Assembly (NCBI RefSeq): GCF_021353295.2 | Contig: NZ_CP120635.1 | Location: 3,563,501-3,627,500 of the forward strand | DNA length: 64,000 bases | DNA from: Pseudodesulfovibrio thermohalotolerans | GTDB taxonomy: Bacteria; Desulfobacterota; Desulfovibrionia; Desulfovibrionales; Desulfovibrionaceae | Direction of reading: 5' to 3' | Shown here: piece by piece, positions 7,697 through 16,968 of the stretch | How the letters are laid out: each line of letters opens with the position of its first letter | How positions within the stretch are numbered: position 1 is the stretch's first letter | Program-made: the position numbers and the translations under genes | The notes under the pieces: generated by a model | What the model was told of the DNA's origin: nothing | The model's input: only the letters and a program-made list of their open reading frames with translations | Database searches by the model: none

Positions 7697-8455
7697 TCAA
7701 TATTCGAGCCGAAGCTCGACTGCCCGATTCAACTTCATCCTAAGGTGTCCCCATTTTGGGACGACTCGGGACAACAGGCGATAAAACGCTGCCGAGTGGT
7801 TCCTGACGCGCAAATGGCAAAGTTCGTGGAAAATTACGTACTCGATGCAATCCTTCGGCGCTGCGACGAGCTCGGGGTTCAGGATGATCGTACCGCTATT
7901 GGTACAACTTCCCCAACGTTTCCGCATCCGAAGCATTCGCCACTCCGGAACGGTTTTCACGCCGATCCCGGAAGTTCTCTCCAGACACGATCCCACCAGG
8001 GAATGGAAAATCGCATCCGCCCGATCACGAAGCCAAGCATCCACCAGTTTCTTGGCCACATCTGCGCCATCCTGGGCCAGGAGGGTCACTTCCAGATGCG
8101 CTCCCTTGAGCTTGGCTGAACGTTCGAGACCAACCAACAGCTTCAACCGATATTGCCGTCCCAGATACCTGACTTCCTCGCCGGAGACATATCGCCTGGC
8201 CGGGATGGCCGGGGGATAAGCCGCGAACATCCTCTGCTGCTTGAGGACCCATGCTCCCCGGCTTTTTACCTTGGCCGCTATCTCATCTTCGGTCGCCGTC
8301 CGAGGCGTATCCGTGACGACGGTACCATCGGGGAAGACATGGATGGCCAAGGTCTTCCTGGTCGCTGGCCGGATGGAGTAATCGATTCTGGTGGTCCCGT
8401 AATGCACGGAACCGCGGGCTGGCAAATCAGGCAAGGTCACGTCTCTTGGCAACAA
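7697..8455 (-). CDS. YgjP-like (DUF45/WLM-type) zinc metallopeptidase
   Basis: A 252-residue protein with the metallopeptidase motif HELCH in EYVIFHELCHLRVRNHS (residues about 205-220), the YgjP-type KRWGSC motif before it and PKWGH after it. YgjP-family proteins are frequently the last gene of type I restriction operons, though their role there is not settled. This one overlaps the end of hsdR by about 29 bp, so it is the distal gene of the hsd operon. The start at ATG 8455 has no clear ribosome site; coupling to hsdR translation would explain that. Confidence 0.85.
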   Translation of the reverse strand: MLPRDVTLPDLPARGSVHYGTTRIDYSIRPATRKTLAIHVFPDGTVVTDTPRTATEDEIAAKVKSRGAWVLKQQRMFAAYPPAIPARRYVSGEEVRYLGRQYRLKLLVGLERSAKLKGAHLEVTLLAQDGADVAKKLVDAWLRDRADAIFHSLVGSCLERTSGIGVKTVPEWRMLRMRKRWGSCTNSGTIILNPELVAAPKDCIEYVIFHELCHLRVRNHSAAFYRLLSRVVPKWGHLRMKLNRAVELRLEY

Positions 8456-11400
8456 GAATCAATTTGTCGATGACAGCATCTATCACTTCGCCGGGGAATG
8501 TCACACCGAATGATTCCGAAGCGTCATACAAAACGTCTTCAATATCGTTCTTCATTTCGTTGACAATATCAATATTGTCGCTCCAATCCCTGATTTTCCT
8601 GGATGTTAGGGCGTCGTCTATGGATATCGCCATCTGGGGCAAGGAAGCTTCAGCAATCTGCCCTTCCAGCATTTCCCCCAGGATTCCGAAGTAAACGGCG
8701 GCTTCGTCCTTGCCCTTGAGGGACGGCGGCAGGTTGCCACGTTCCCCCTGTTGCAAGTCATCCAGCAGTCCCCGCATCTTGCCGAGATATTCGGCATCGG
8801 AAAGCCGGTGCGCACGATGGCTGCTGATGGTTTCGTTGATGATTTCCGACAGGCGTTTGAAGAGGACAGGGTCCTCGTCCATCCGGACGGTGATCGTTTT
8901 CTTCACCCGGGCCGCGATGTGGTCGGCCTTGGCGGCATCCCCCTGGATCAGCTCCAACTGTTGCTCGAAGGCGTCCACGGCAAAGATATCCACCGGGGCG
9001 ACCACCTCCTGCACGGCATCCGCTCCGATGTGCTTGCTGACCATGTTCTTGAGCTGCTGCTCGTAGGCCGAGTAATCCACGGCCTCGCCGAACCGATGCT
9101 TGACGGCGTTGCGAAGGTTCAGGAAATCCTTCAAATCGGTCTTGTACCGGCGGATCGTCTTCTCGGGCGTATTGTCGAGAAACCGCGCGCTGCTCAGCGC
9201 CAGTTGCAGGGTGTTGGCAAAGAGGCGTAGGGCATCGTAAAACCGCTCCCGGATATCTTCCGGCTCCAGAGCCAGTTGCATGGCCTCGATGTCCGCCTTG
9301 TTCCCGACTTCCTTGAAAATCTCCCAGACATTGGCATGCCTGGCCTTAAGTTGTTCGATCTCGCCGCTGACGTCGAGAATAGTGTTCTCAATGTCGGCCC
9401 GGTCGAACCCTTCCTTTTCCAGGGCGGCATAGGTGTCGATGGCTTCATTCAAGGCCCCGAAGATGCCCCGGTAATCCACCACCAGGCCGTAATCCTTGCC
9501 GTCCCACAAACGGTTCACCCGGGCAATGGCCTGGAGGATGTTGTGCTCCTTGAGGTTCTTGTCCAGGTAAAGGACGCTGTTCCGAGGCGCGTCGAACCCG
9601 GTTAGAAGCTTGTCGATGACGATCAGGATTTCGGGGTCGTCATTGTGGTTGAAGGCGTTGATGATGCTTTCGAGATACTGCTTCTCGTTGCCGTACCGGC
9701 GCATCATGTCGTTCCAGAACACCTGCACTTCTGGCATCTTGGATTCATCGGTGGAGGTGTTCCCCTCTCGGCTATCAGGGGAAGACATGACCATGGCCAC
9801 GGAGACTTCGTCCTGTTCCTCGAAACACCGAAGGTAGGCCAGAGCCGCCGGGCGGCTGGCAACGGCGAACTGGGCCTTCTTGCCGGTCCCCTTGCAAAAC
9901 TGCTTGAAATGCTGGGCGATGTCATAAGCGACTTCTGCAATCCGCGACTCGGCGGAAAAGAGCTGCTCGGCCTGCCTGAACTTCTTTTTGAGGTCGCGTT
10001 TCTGCTCGGGAGTCAGCCCTTCGGTAATACGGTCGAACCACTTGTCCAGTTCGGCATCGTCCCCGTGCAGTTCGCTCATGCGCCCTTCGTACCTGAGCGG
10101 GGCCACGGCCCGGTCCTGAACCGCCTGGTTCATGGTGTACTTGTGGATGAAGCCGCCGAACTGGTCGGCCGTGCTCTTTTCCTTCTTCAGGAGCGGCGTA
10201 CCTGTAAAGCCGATATAACAGGCATTGGGGAAGACCACACGCATCTTGGCATGGCTCTGGCCGTATTGGCTGCGGTGGCTTTCGTCCACCAGCACGAAGA
10301 TGTTCCGGTCCTCATCCTTGGTGCGCTTGTTGGCCACGGTCTCAAACTTGTCGATGATGGTGGTGACGATGGAGGCGCGTTCTCCGGCAATGAGCTTGAG
10401 CAGGTGTTCCCCGGTCCGGGCCTGGACCACGTCCTTGCCGCACGCCTTGAAAGTCTTGGAAATCTGGTTGTCCAGGTCGATGCGGTCGGTGACGATGACC
10501 ACCTTGGGATTCTTGATGCGGGGATCGAGTGCAAGGGCCTTGGCAAGCATGACCATGGTCAGCGACTTGCCCGATCCCGTGGTGTGCCAGATGACCCCGC
10601 CCCGACGGCGGCTGTCGCCCTTGACGTCGGTGACCCGGTCCACCGTGGCCTTGACCGCGAAATATTGCTGGTAACGGGCGATTTTCTTGATGCGGCTGTC
10701 GTAGATGATGAAACCGTATATGAGTTCCAGAAGCCGCTCCGGGCGCAGGAGGGAATGCAGGGTCTTGTCCTGCGGCGTGGGGGTGCGATGCCCGGAAGCA
10801 AGGATGCGCATCAGGACTTCCCGCTGTTCGTCCGTGGCCTCGGCCATGAGCCGGGACCGTTGCGCTTCGGCCAAAGGCGCGTTGACGATGGCGTCCAGGG
10901 CTTCATTTTGGCCGTCAGCGTCCTCTTCCTTCCAGATCGACCAGAACTTTGCATCCGTGTCCGTGGTGGCGTACATGGCCCGATTCTGGCTGATTGAAAG
11001 CAATATCTGGCTGTAGATGTACAGCTCCGGGATTTCCGTGACCCGCTGATTGCGCAGGTGTTGGCTGATGCCTTCCTTGATGGCCCCGCGCTGGTCGGGC
11101 CGCTTGCACTCGATGATGGCCACGGGAATGCCGTTGACGAACAGCACGATGTCCGGTCGGCGCACGGCATCGGAGTGGCGCCGCTCGAACTCGAACTCGT
11201 CGCACATGTGGTAGACGTTGTTTTCCGGGTGTTCCCAATCGATGTATTTCAAGGAATGGCTTTTCACGGACCCATCAAGGGTCTGCTCCAGGCTGATGCC
11301 GAGGGCGAGCAGATCGTAGACCTGTTCGCTGGTGGCGATCAGGCTGTCGAACGGCACCTGGGCGATTTCCCTCACGGCCCGCGCGATATTGGCATCCGAG

Positions 11401-11606
11401 AACCCGTGCTCCTGCCCCTTGAAGGTGATGGAATTCATCGCCCGCAACCGGGATTCCAATACGTCCAGCAGGACCGGCATGGACTTGCGCCCTCCACGCA
11501 TGGCCAGGGCCTTGGTGGGCGGGACATACTTGTAGCCGAGCTGTTCCAGCAGGATCAGGGCAGGGGCGTGGGAGGAGGCGTATTCTTTGAAGTCGAATGA
11601 ACTCAT
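8427..11606 (-). CDS. hsdR: Type I restriction enzyme R subunit
   Basis: The motor/nuclease subunit of a type I system, about 1059 residues. The N-terminal PD-(D/E)xK nuclease is seen as RRPDIVLFVNG...IIECKRP (Asp151, Glu166-x-Lys168). The superfamily 2 translocase has Walker A HTTGSGKS at about 342-349 and DESHR at about 441-445. A helical domain that docks on the methylase follows. I start at MSSFDFKEYASS (ATG 11606) because GAGGGGTG lies 6 nt upstream; the 23-residue longer frame to 11675 runs into the upstream gene. It is 10 bp downstream of the SEFIR gene and overlaps the YgjP gene, so it lies in the middle of a long operon. Length and motifs are complete. Confidence 0.97.
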   Translation of the reverse strand: MSSFDFKEYASSHAPALILLEQLGYKYVPPTKALAMRGGRKSMPVLLDVLESRLRAMNSITFKGQEHGFSDANIARAVREIAQVPFDSLIATSEQVYDLLALGISLEQTLDGSVKSHSLKYIDWEHPENNVYHMCDEFEFERRHSDAVRRPDIVLFVNGIPVAIIECKRPDQRGAIKEGISQHLRNQRVTEIPELYIYSQILLSISQNRAMYATTDTDAKFWSIWKEEDADGQNEALDAIVNAPLAEAQRSRLMAEATDEQREVLMRILASGHRTPTPQDKTLHSLLRPERLLELIYGFIIYDSRIKKIARYQQYFAVKATVDRVTDVKGDSRRRGGVIWHTTGSGKSLTMVMLAKALALDPRIKNPKVVIVTDRIDLDNQISKTFKACGKDVVQARTGEHLLKLIAGERASIVTTIIDKFETVANKRTKDEDRNIFVLVDESHRSQYGQSHAKMRVVFPNACYIGFTGTPLLKKEKSTADQFGGFIHKYTMNQAVQDRAVAPLRYEGRMSELHGDDAELDKWFDRITEGLTPEQKRDLKKKFRQAEQLFSAESRIAEVAYDIAQHFKQFCKGTGKKAQFAVASRPAALAYLRCFEEQDEVSVAMVMSSPDSREGNTSTDESKMPEVQVFWNDMMRRYGNEKQYLESIINAFNHNDDPEILIVIDKLLTGFDAPRNSVLYLDKNLKEHNILQAIARVNRLWDGKDYGLVVDYRGIFGALNEAIDTYAALEKEGFDRADIENTILDVSGEIEQLKARHANVWEIFKEVGNKADIEAMQLALEPEDIRERFYDALRLFANTLQLALSSARFLDNTPEKTIRRYKTDLKDFLNLRNAVKHRFGEAVDYSAYEQQLKNMVSKHIGADAVQEVVAPVDIFAVDAFEQQLELIQGDAAKADHIAARVKKTITVRMDEDPVLFKRLSEIINETISSHRAHRLSDAEYLGKMRGLLDDLQQGERGNLPPSLKGKDEAAVYFGILGEMLEGQIAEASLPQMAISIDDALTSRKIRDWSDNIDIVNEMKNDIEDVLYDASESFGVTFPGEVIDAVIDKLILVAKRRDLA

Positions 11607-11616
11607 GTAGCACCCC

Positions 11617-13089
11617 TCACGGCTTTGTTGCAACGACCTCAATCGCAGCAAGATGCCCCGGGCTAAAAGACTCAAAACCCCACTTGGGAGCTTTCAATTC
11701 GCCCTTTGTAAATCTTTCGCACAGATCAACCAACGCATCTTTATTATTAATTTCCAGGGCTACCTTAACCTTGTCAAAGTATGCTGAAGATTGGGAACGC
11801 GCGAAGACTTCAAACGGTGCATGTCGAAAACCCACGTACAACATAGAAATGGGGTACCACCCATTCCACATATCCCCACCTTGAAGACAACTATGGATGA
11901 ATAAGAAAAAATCGGCCTGCATTATGTGATTAAAGCTAAGTAGCGGGCATACGTCTGCTCGGCTTTTCAACATATCAGCATGAATTGACATCCGATTCAT
12001 TTTAAGTCGCTGATTTCTCGTAACCTCAAGGCCTTCAAGATATGGTCGATAGCGAGTGTACGATTTCATAGGGCGTTCGTTGGAGCCAAGCCGACCAACA
12101 TAATAGAAATCCTGTACTAACTCGGGCACTACTTCAAAACGTTCTTCCTTCAAGGCAATGGCAACGGCGGATAAGAACAACTCATGAAGAAAAAATCGGT
12201 AATTATCGGCAGCAATTTCCACCCATCGATGCCTTCCGTCATCGGGCCACTGGGTAAACGGATAAAGCCTTTCAATGAACCGACGAAGAGTCTCTCCAGC
12301 CTGCTGTGCAGGGACATATCGAATTAAGGTTGCGAAAAATTCAACCAGTTCATTTTTGGGTTCTTCCAGCATCTCGATGCTCCGCATCAAGCGATCATCC
12401 AGTTCCCCATCACCTTCAGGTTCAACCCGAAAACGCTCAAGGTTCTCGACAACCGTATCGAAATAGTCCCTGCAGGCCCCAAGAGCATTTGCTTTCCCGG
12501 CTTGAAGCGCCGTCATTGCCGCTCGTTGCTTCGAGGAACTTCCGAGAGTGATTTCTTCGTCACTAAGAATATACGCAGGCGGTTTCCCCAATTCCGGCTT
12601 TTTAAAAACCGGCTTGTTGAAGATCGCCCGTAGCAACTGTTCAAATCCCTTCTCAAACAAATCAGGGGTAGACATATCGATATAACTTCTACCCGAAAGA
12701 AATATCGGGCAGCACGCTTGGCCCTTTTCATCCCGTTCCATTATGATCGGGATATATCTTTGATCCTTGCTCGCGGGATCCGCTTGGCCGTATATCTCCG
12801 GGGTGATGATGAGCGTTTCCGTTCCAACCCCGCCTTTGCGGCTATTGGCTTTTTCCGCATAGGCTTTGTCACAGAGCATAAGGACCTTGGTGATATTAGC
12901 GTCCGCCCTCATCTGCTCCATGTATTTGTTGACGTCCGAACCTTCTACGAGATCCCATTTATCCAGCACCACATCGACGCCCATTTCGACAAGCCGCTCT
13001 GCAAGAGCGACGACTTGCGATTCGTAATCGGGTGTCGTCCAGCTATAGGAAATGAATACCTTTGGGATGAATTTTTCGATATCGCTCAT
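11617..13089 (-). CDS. SEFIR/TIR-type domain protein in the hsd operon
   Basis: A 490-residue protein. Residues about 8-150 form a SEFIR/TIR-like flavodoxin-fold domain: KVFISYSWTTPDYES, then LAERLVEMGVDVVLDKWDL, then the MLCDKAYAEKAN strand. The remaining ~340 residues are helical and not recognised. Bacterial TIR and SEFIR domains often act as NAD-cleaving or signalling effectors in phage defence. The gene lies between the GIY-YIG-like gene and hsdR, ends 10 bp before hsdR, and so is co-transcribed with the restriction system. GC content is lower than hsdR, which hints at separate acquisition. Function as an abortive-infection effector is inference. Confidence 0.75.
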   Translation of the reverse strand: MSDIEKFIPKVFISYSWTTPDYESQVVALAERLVEMGVDVVLDKWDLVEGSDVNKYMEQMRADANITKVLMLCDKAYAEKANSRKGGVGTETLIITPEIYGQADPASKDQRYIPIIMERDEKGQACCPIFLSGRSYIDMSTPDLFEKGFEQLLRAIFNKPVFKKPELGKPPAYILSDEEITLGSSSKQRAAMTALQAGKANALGACRDYFDTVVENLERFRVEPEGDGELDDRLMRSIEMLEEPKNELVEFFATLIRYVPAQQAGETLRRFIERLYPFTQWPDDGRHRWVEIAADNYRFFLHELFLSAVAIALKEERFEVVPELVQDFYYVGRLGSNERPMKSYTRYRPYLEGLEVTRNQRLKMNRMSIHADMLKSRADVCPLLSFNHIMQADFFLFIHSCLQGGDMWNGWYPISMLYVGFRHAPFEVFARSQSSAYFDKVKVALEINNKDALVDLCERFTKGELKAPKWGFESFSPGHLAAIEVVATKP

Positions 13090-13146
13090 GTTTTCACCGT
13101 TTATTTGCGAATATGGCCGGGAAGGATGCCCTCCCGGCCATTCATT

Positions 13147-13461
13147 TTATCGATCTCCACACGCCGGGTTGTATTTCGCTCGAATCGCCTGTTCAATTTC
13201 TTTACGCCCGGCCTGCTGCTTATTTGGGGTATAGTGAGGTGCATACCCCAATATCCCCTTGCTGTGACGGTCCCAACAGCCGGCACGATCGTGATTTTCC
13301 ACACGAGACTTAAGCTCTTTTGATTCTCCAACATCGAGAACCGTCCATTTCTCCGTCGAGTCTTTGCGCGTCAGGATCGTATACACCCCCGAGCGGTCAT
13401 GTAGCTTACCGGTTGAGGTGTATGGCCCTTCCGCTGGATAGCCTGCAATAGTTATAGACAT
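13147..13461 (-). CDS. GIY-YIG-like small protein
   Basis: A 104-residue protein with the pattern of a small GIY-YIG nuclease fold: SGVYTILTR (GIY position), VLDVGESKELKSRVENH (YIG position and following helix) and an acidic residue in RKEIEQAIRAKYNP. The YIG element is degenerate (DVG), so catalysis is uncertain. It lies in the type I operon between the candidate small RNA and the SEFIR gene. What it cuts, if anything, cannot be told. Confidence 0.55.
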   Translation of the reverse strand: MSITIAGYPAEGPYTSTGKLHDRSGVYTILTRKDSTEKWTVLDVGESKELKSRVENHDRAGCWDRHSKGILGYAPHYTPNKQQAGRKEIEQAIRAKYNPACGDR

Positions 13462-13492
13462 GTTGTTTCCTTCATCTGCTGAATGAGCCGTC

Positions 13493-13521
13493 TTGAACTA
13501 TGCCGGACCGTTGTGTATGCT
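13493..13521 (+). promoter_or_regulatory. Promoter of a candidate small RNA
   Basis: TTGAAC (13493-13498), a 17-bp spacer and TATGCT (13516-13521), on the strand opposite to the hsd operon. Confidence 0.55.
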
Positions 13522-13527
13522 CCGCGT

Positions 13528-13627
13528 ACGCTTATGGCGGAGGTCCGATGAACCTGCAACGGCTCGTGTTCGAGCAGGTTGACCTCAAGGGCGGTCTGAT
13601 GGTTCCAGCATCAGGCCGCTTTTCTTG
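13528..13627 (+). ncRNA. Candidate ~100-nt structured small RNA inside the hsd operon
   Basis: It begins about 7 bp after the promoter at 13493-13521. It can form a hairpin with outer stem AACCT/AGGTT (13551, 13580) and inner stem GCTCG-TGTT-CGAGC. It ends with a terminator stem GCGGTCTGATG (13591-13601) / CATCAGGCCGC (13609-13619) followed by TTTTCTT. It is antisense to the operon's transcription direction. A 35-codon frame with a GGAGG ribosome site (ATG 13548 to stop 13655) overlaps it and runs past the terminator, so a tiny protein (MNLQRLVFEQ...) is an alternative reading. Confidence 0.45.
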
Positions 13628-13659
13628 TGGCTTTCAATCATTTTCCTTCTCCTGACCCG

Positions 13660-13887
13660 TTACCCTTTGGGAGGATACGGATCGTTTCCGTAGCTGTTTT
13701 TTTCACGGATTCTTCCATCCTTTCCGTGAATGCTGACCTCAAGGCCTTCCCGTTTCCCTTGGTCAATGGCTCGTTCTCGAGCTTCGGCCTGGGTTTCGGT
13801 CTTGAAGGAAGCGCGCTTTGCGCCGCCTTTCTTGCCTTGCCAGCCGCCATCAGGATGGGGCGTGACATGCATGTCTTTACCACTCAT
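13660..13887 (-). CDS. DUF2188 family protein
   Basis: A 75-residue protein matching the DUF2188 pattern: HVTPHPDGGWQGKKGGAKRAS, then TQAEARERAIDQGKREG, then EVSIHGKDGRIREKNSYGNDPYPP. Proteins of this family are small, widespread and of unknown function. The start MSGKDMHV at 13887 has a perfect AGGAGGTG 6-7 nt upstream, so it is preferred over the ATG at 13896. It lies in the type I operon after the HAD phosphatase. Confidence 0.85.
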   Translation of the reverse strand: MSGKDMHVTPHPDGGWQGKKGGAKRASFKTETQAEARERAIDQGKREGLEVSIHGKDGRIREKNSYGNDPYPPKG

Positions 13888-13936
13888 TGATCTCACCTCC
13901 TTTGGTGCTCATTTTCCGATTGCCCGGTTGCGAAAT

Positions 13937-14761
13937 TTACAACTTCTTTGCCGCCCAATATGCCGCCACCTTGTCGATGATGGCATGAGCGATCTTGTCC
14001 ATGTGCTTCCCTTTAGAGTAGTCCGCCGGGGCCACATAATGAACCCGGCCTTCGCTCCTCAACTGCTCGGCAAGCTCCTTCGAAGTCTTCGGTTTATACA
14101 CAGCGATTGAATGTCCCCCCTGCGCTTTGACAAGCCGCATACACGGGACATCCGTCGCCCCATCACCGATGAAAATCATATTGGTGAACGGCACTTCTCG
14201 TTGATCGGCCTCGATATACTGGTTGATTTTCTTGTTGTCGCAGATGTCCCGAACCCCCTTGTTGATCCGAAACAGGAACTGCGTCTTGGTCGTATAGTTG
14301 ACGGCAAGCCCTGGGGCCTCGGCGACGCCATGCTGGTCGTACATGAACGACGAAGCGAACACGTCGGTAAATTTGTTGGCAATGCTCGTTCCCAAAAGCA
14401 TTTCTCGTATGCCGGAAGAGATAATGTAGTGTTGAGGAATCAACCCTTTCTCTCTGGCGTAGTCGTCAACTCGGTCAAACCATCCCGAGACCCCGGGAAA
14501 CATCTCGATTCCCTTGGCGTATTGCTTGAAATCCTGCCGCGTAACCCTCATGTCATGTTCTCTGGCCTTCCGAAGCATGAGATACATATATGCGAGGATT
14601 TCATCCGCCTGCTGATCCTTGGCGCGCCTTTTCACCTCATTCCAGAACGTTTTGCTGGTCAGCTTGAGTTTCGGGATGAAGTCGTATTCCTGCATATTCC
14701 CGGGGGCAAGCGTGCCGTCGAAGTCGTAGACAAATGCAATTCTCTGTTTGCGAAAGCTCAT
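13937..14761 (-). CDS. HAD-superfamily phosphatase
   Basis: A 274-residue haloacid-dehalogenase-fold hydrolase. Motif I is YDFDGTLAPG (nucleophile Asp at about 12, second Asp at about 14), motif II is IISSG (about 124-128), and motif IV is FIGDGATDVPCMR (about 213). A helical cap lies between motifs I and II. Such enzymes remove phosphate from small molecules or sugars by an aspartyl-phosphate intermediate. It sits between hsdS and the DUF2188 gene on the same strand. A role in restriction is not known to me; metabolite control in a defence island is speculation. Confidence 0.85.
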   Translation of the reverse strand: MSFRKQRIAFVYDFDGTLAPGNMQEYDFIPKLKLTSKTFWNEVKRRAKDQQADEILAYMYLMLRKAREHDMRVTRQDFKQYAKGIEMFPGVSGWFDRVDDYAREKGLIPQHYIISSGIREMLLGTSIANKFTDVFASSFMYDQHGVAEAPGLAVNYTTKTQFLFRINKGVRDICDNKKINQYIEADQREVPFTNMIFIGDGATDVPCMRLVKAQGGHSIAVYKPKTSKELAEQLRSEGRVHYVAPADYSKGKHMDKIAHAIIDKVAAYWAAKKL

Positions 14762-14890
14762 GCGGCCCCCTTCAGAATTGTTTTTAGATTTTTTCTAGAC
14801 TTCAAAATATACCCTCTCCGGTCGCCGAAGCCAAGCCTTCACGCCGCGTGCTCGCAACTATGTTTTATAGTTAATTTTAATTTGCACGCG

Positions 14891-16096
14891 TTATGATTTT
14901 ACCCGCACTTTTCCGGTCAACAGCTGCTGCATAAGGCCCTTTTTCTGTTCTTTAAGGGCGGCAAGCTGATTTCGATGCTCCTCGATTTCCGCAACGGCGG
15001 CATTGAGGACTTTGGCGATGGCCTCCTGTTCCCTGGGCGATGGGCATGGAACGTTGATCTTGAAAAAGTCCTTCTTGTTCAGGTTCAGAAGGCCGTCCGA
15101 GCGGGCTCCGCTTGTGATGTACCGCTTCAATTCCCTGGCGTGGTAATCGCCGACGAAGAAATGCTCATAGAAATCAGCCGAGACTTCATCGGACTTGGGA
15201 CGAAAACTGATGAAAACATTCGGGACGGAAATCTCGTCCTGATCGCGCAAGAGGTAAGCGCAGCCGCATTGGTATTTCTTCGAGTTGCCCTTGTTGTAGG
15301 CAAACTCGCCCTTCCGCAAATGGGTGTAGCTGGCATATTGCCGACCGGCGATATCCTTGCCCCATTTTTCGCGCTGAGAGACAAAACCGATTCCGGCGGA
15401 AATGCTATAGGGAGGAATATCCTTGTCGCCCACGGTATCCGTGACCGGTTCAAACAAAGTGCCCAAGGGAACTTCCTTCCACGCTTCCCCGGCAAATTCC
15501 CCGAACCGCACCTTGCCCGTCAGGAGCCGCTGCATGAGTCCCGCTTTCCGCCGCTCCTTGGCTGCGATGAGGGCCACGGTTTTCTCGATGGCACGGTCCC
15601 AAGTGGAAAGGATGGCGGCTATTGCGGTCTGTTCTTTAATAGGCGGCACAACAACAGGAAAAGCTTTTATTATCCCTGCGCTCAAATTGTCCTGACTCCC
15701 GCCATTGCTAAAGGACCGAAGTTTATAGTAATTATTTTGAAAATATTGGAAAAAATAATTTGGATCATGATTCTTCTTCAGAAGAACAGCCGCGCACGCT
15801 TGATTCGTCGCAGCAGTTACCCCCAACATAGCGACTTTACCTCTTGTCTTGCCTTGACCATACATCGCGATAAGCAAGCACCCTTCAGGGAAACATTTGG
15901 CCGCTGACCGTTTAAGACCTTCTTGGGTGATGGCCTGGCTGGTTTCAAAGATCGTACAAAAATCAATTTCGGATGTCGTAACCCATGGTATTTCTCCATT
16001 CCAATAGCTATCAATGGTCCGATCTGGGGTCCCCCCTGATGAAATAGTAGCGACATCTCTTACCCTCACTAACGACCATCCTTCAGGCACGATCAT
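14891..16096 (-). CDS. hsdS: Type I restriction specificity subunit
   Basis: A 401-residue full-length S subunit with two target-recognition domains. TRD1 runs from WSLVRVRDVATISSGGTPDR to about residue 155, followed by the conserved helix (IKEQTAIAAILSTWDRAIEKTVALIAAKERRKAGLMQRLLTGKVR). TRD2 follows from about 200 to 355, with the second conserved helix (REQEAIAKVLNAAVAEIEEHRNQLAALKEQKKGLMQQLLTGKVR). The near-repeat of the two helices is the hallmark of HsdS. Its start overlaps the dinD stop. It should set the bipartite recognition sequence of the HsdM/HsdR complex; that sequence cannot be read from here. Confidence 0.96.
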   Translation of the reverse strand: MIVPEGWSLVRVRDVATISSGGTPDRTIDSYWNGEIPWVTTSEIDFCTIFETSQAITQEGLKRSAAKCFPEGCLLIAMYGQGKTRGKVAMLGVTAATNQACAAVLLKKNHDPNYFFQYFQNNYYKLRSFSNGGSQDNLSAGIIKAFPVVVPPIKEQTAIAAILSTWDRAIEKTVALIAAKERRKAGLMQRLLTGKVRFGEFAGEAWKEVPLGTLFEPVTDTVGDKDIPPYSISAGIGFVSQREKWGKDIAGRQYASYTHLRKGEFAYNKGNSKKYQCGCAYLLRDQDEISVPNVFISFRPKSDEVSADFYEHFFVGDYHARELKRYITSGARSDGLLNLNKKDFFKINVPCPSPREQEAIAKVLNAAVAEIEEHRNQLAALKEQKKGLMQQLLTGKVRVKS

Positions 16097-16968
16097 TCCC
16101 CACCTTCCTTCTTCGCCCCAAGCGCTTTCTTCTCTGCGGCCTTCACGCGCCGGGCAACCTTTGCCAAATCTTCATCCGGCACAGGCAGTTCCTCGGGCAT
16201 GGTTCCGCCCAGCTCCTTGATCGTCTGGCGGACCTTTTTGCCGACCTCGAAATGGGTCTGGTTGGCCGCTTGTTTGCCCCGGATGTTCTCGCGCCGTAGC
16301 TTCTCCTCGGTCTGCGTGGCACGGAACAGGTTGGCGGCGAGTTCCGTGCTGCCCATGTTGTCGAGGATGTTCTGACTCTTTTTCAACCCCTTGTGCCGAT
16401 GGATGCCCTTGGCGTCGAGGCCGCCATATAACCCCTTGTACCCGTGGTTCTGGAAGATGGCGAAATCAAGATTGGATTCGACCCCGGCCTGATGAGCGGC
16501 TTTCACCAACTGCTTGTTGTGCTCCTTCATCTCCTCACGCAAAAACAGCCGCTTCTCTTCTTCCTTGAGCTGCTGGAACGACTCGTCATCAGCCAGTTCC
16601 TGCCGACGGGTCTGGATGGCAAAATAGGTCTGCCCGTTGGCGATGACCGGCTTCGAAGGATCGGCGTTCTGCACGATCAGGTAGCAGGCGTAACGGCTGA
16701 GGGCATACGACTCCATGGCCCTCTGCCCCCCCTTGCCCAGGGTGATCATCTCGTGGACTTCCACGAAATGATCGGACACCCGCTGGCCGCTGCTTTCACA
16801 GCTCGTCTTGGCTTTTTCTATGACGGGAAGAAAGTTGCGGTATTCCCCGTAGCCAAGCACCTTCGACAACTGGCGGGCAAGCCAGAAATCATCGCCGTTC
16901 TCGTCCTGAAGCTTCAATTCCTCAAAGGTCAGGTGGTGCGCCTTCTCGACGCCTCGTTCCCTGGTCAT
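16093..16968 (-). CDS. dinD: DinD-like DNA-damage-inducible protein
   Basis: A 291-residue protein with the DinD/Bro-N-like start: EDGDDFWLARQLSKVLGY-type sequence (here ENGDDFWLARQLSKVLGYGEYRNF) followed by YALSRYACYLIVQNADPSKPVIANGQTYFAIQTRRQE, both typical of DinD. E. coli DinD is an SOS gene that inhibits RecA. Genes of this family often sit inside hsd operons between hsdM and hsdS, as here. Its start overlaps the hsdM stop (TAATG) and its stop overlaps the hsdS start, so the three are tightly coupled. What it does for the restriction system is not established. Confidence 0.9.
   Translation of the reverse strand: MTRERGVEKAHHLTFEELKLQDENGDDFWLARQLSKVLGYGEYRNFLPVIEKAKTSCESSGQRVSDHFVEVHEMITLGKGGQRAMESYALSRYACYLIVQNADPSKPVIANGQTYFAIQTRRQELADDESFQQLKEEEKRLFLREEMKEHNKQLVKAAHQAGVESNLDFAIFQNHGYKGLYGGLDAKGIHRHKGLKKSQNILDNMGSTELAANLFRATQTEEKLRRENIRGKQAANQTHFEVGKKVRQTIKELGGTMPEELPVPDEDLAKVARRVKAAEKKALGAKKEGGE

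Noticed and set aside
9645..10997. 450-codon plus-strand frame opposite hsdR
   Set aside because: Antisense shadow of a complete hsdR gene with all motifs; low-complexity protein.
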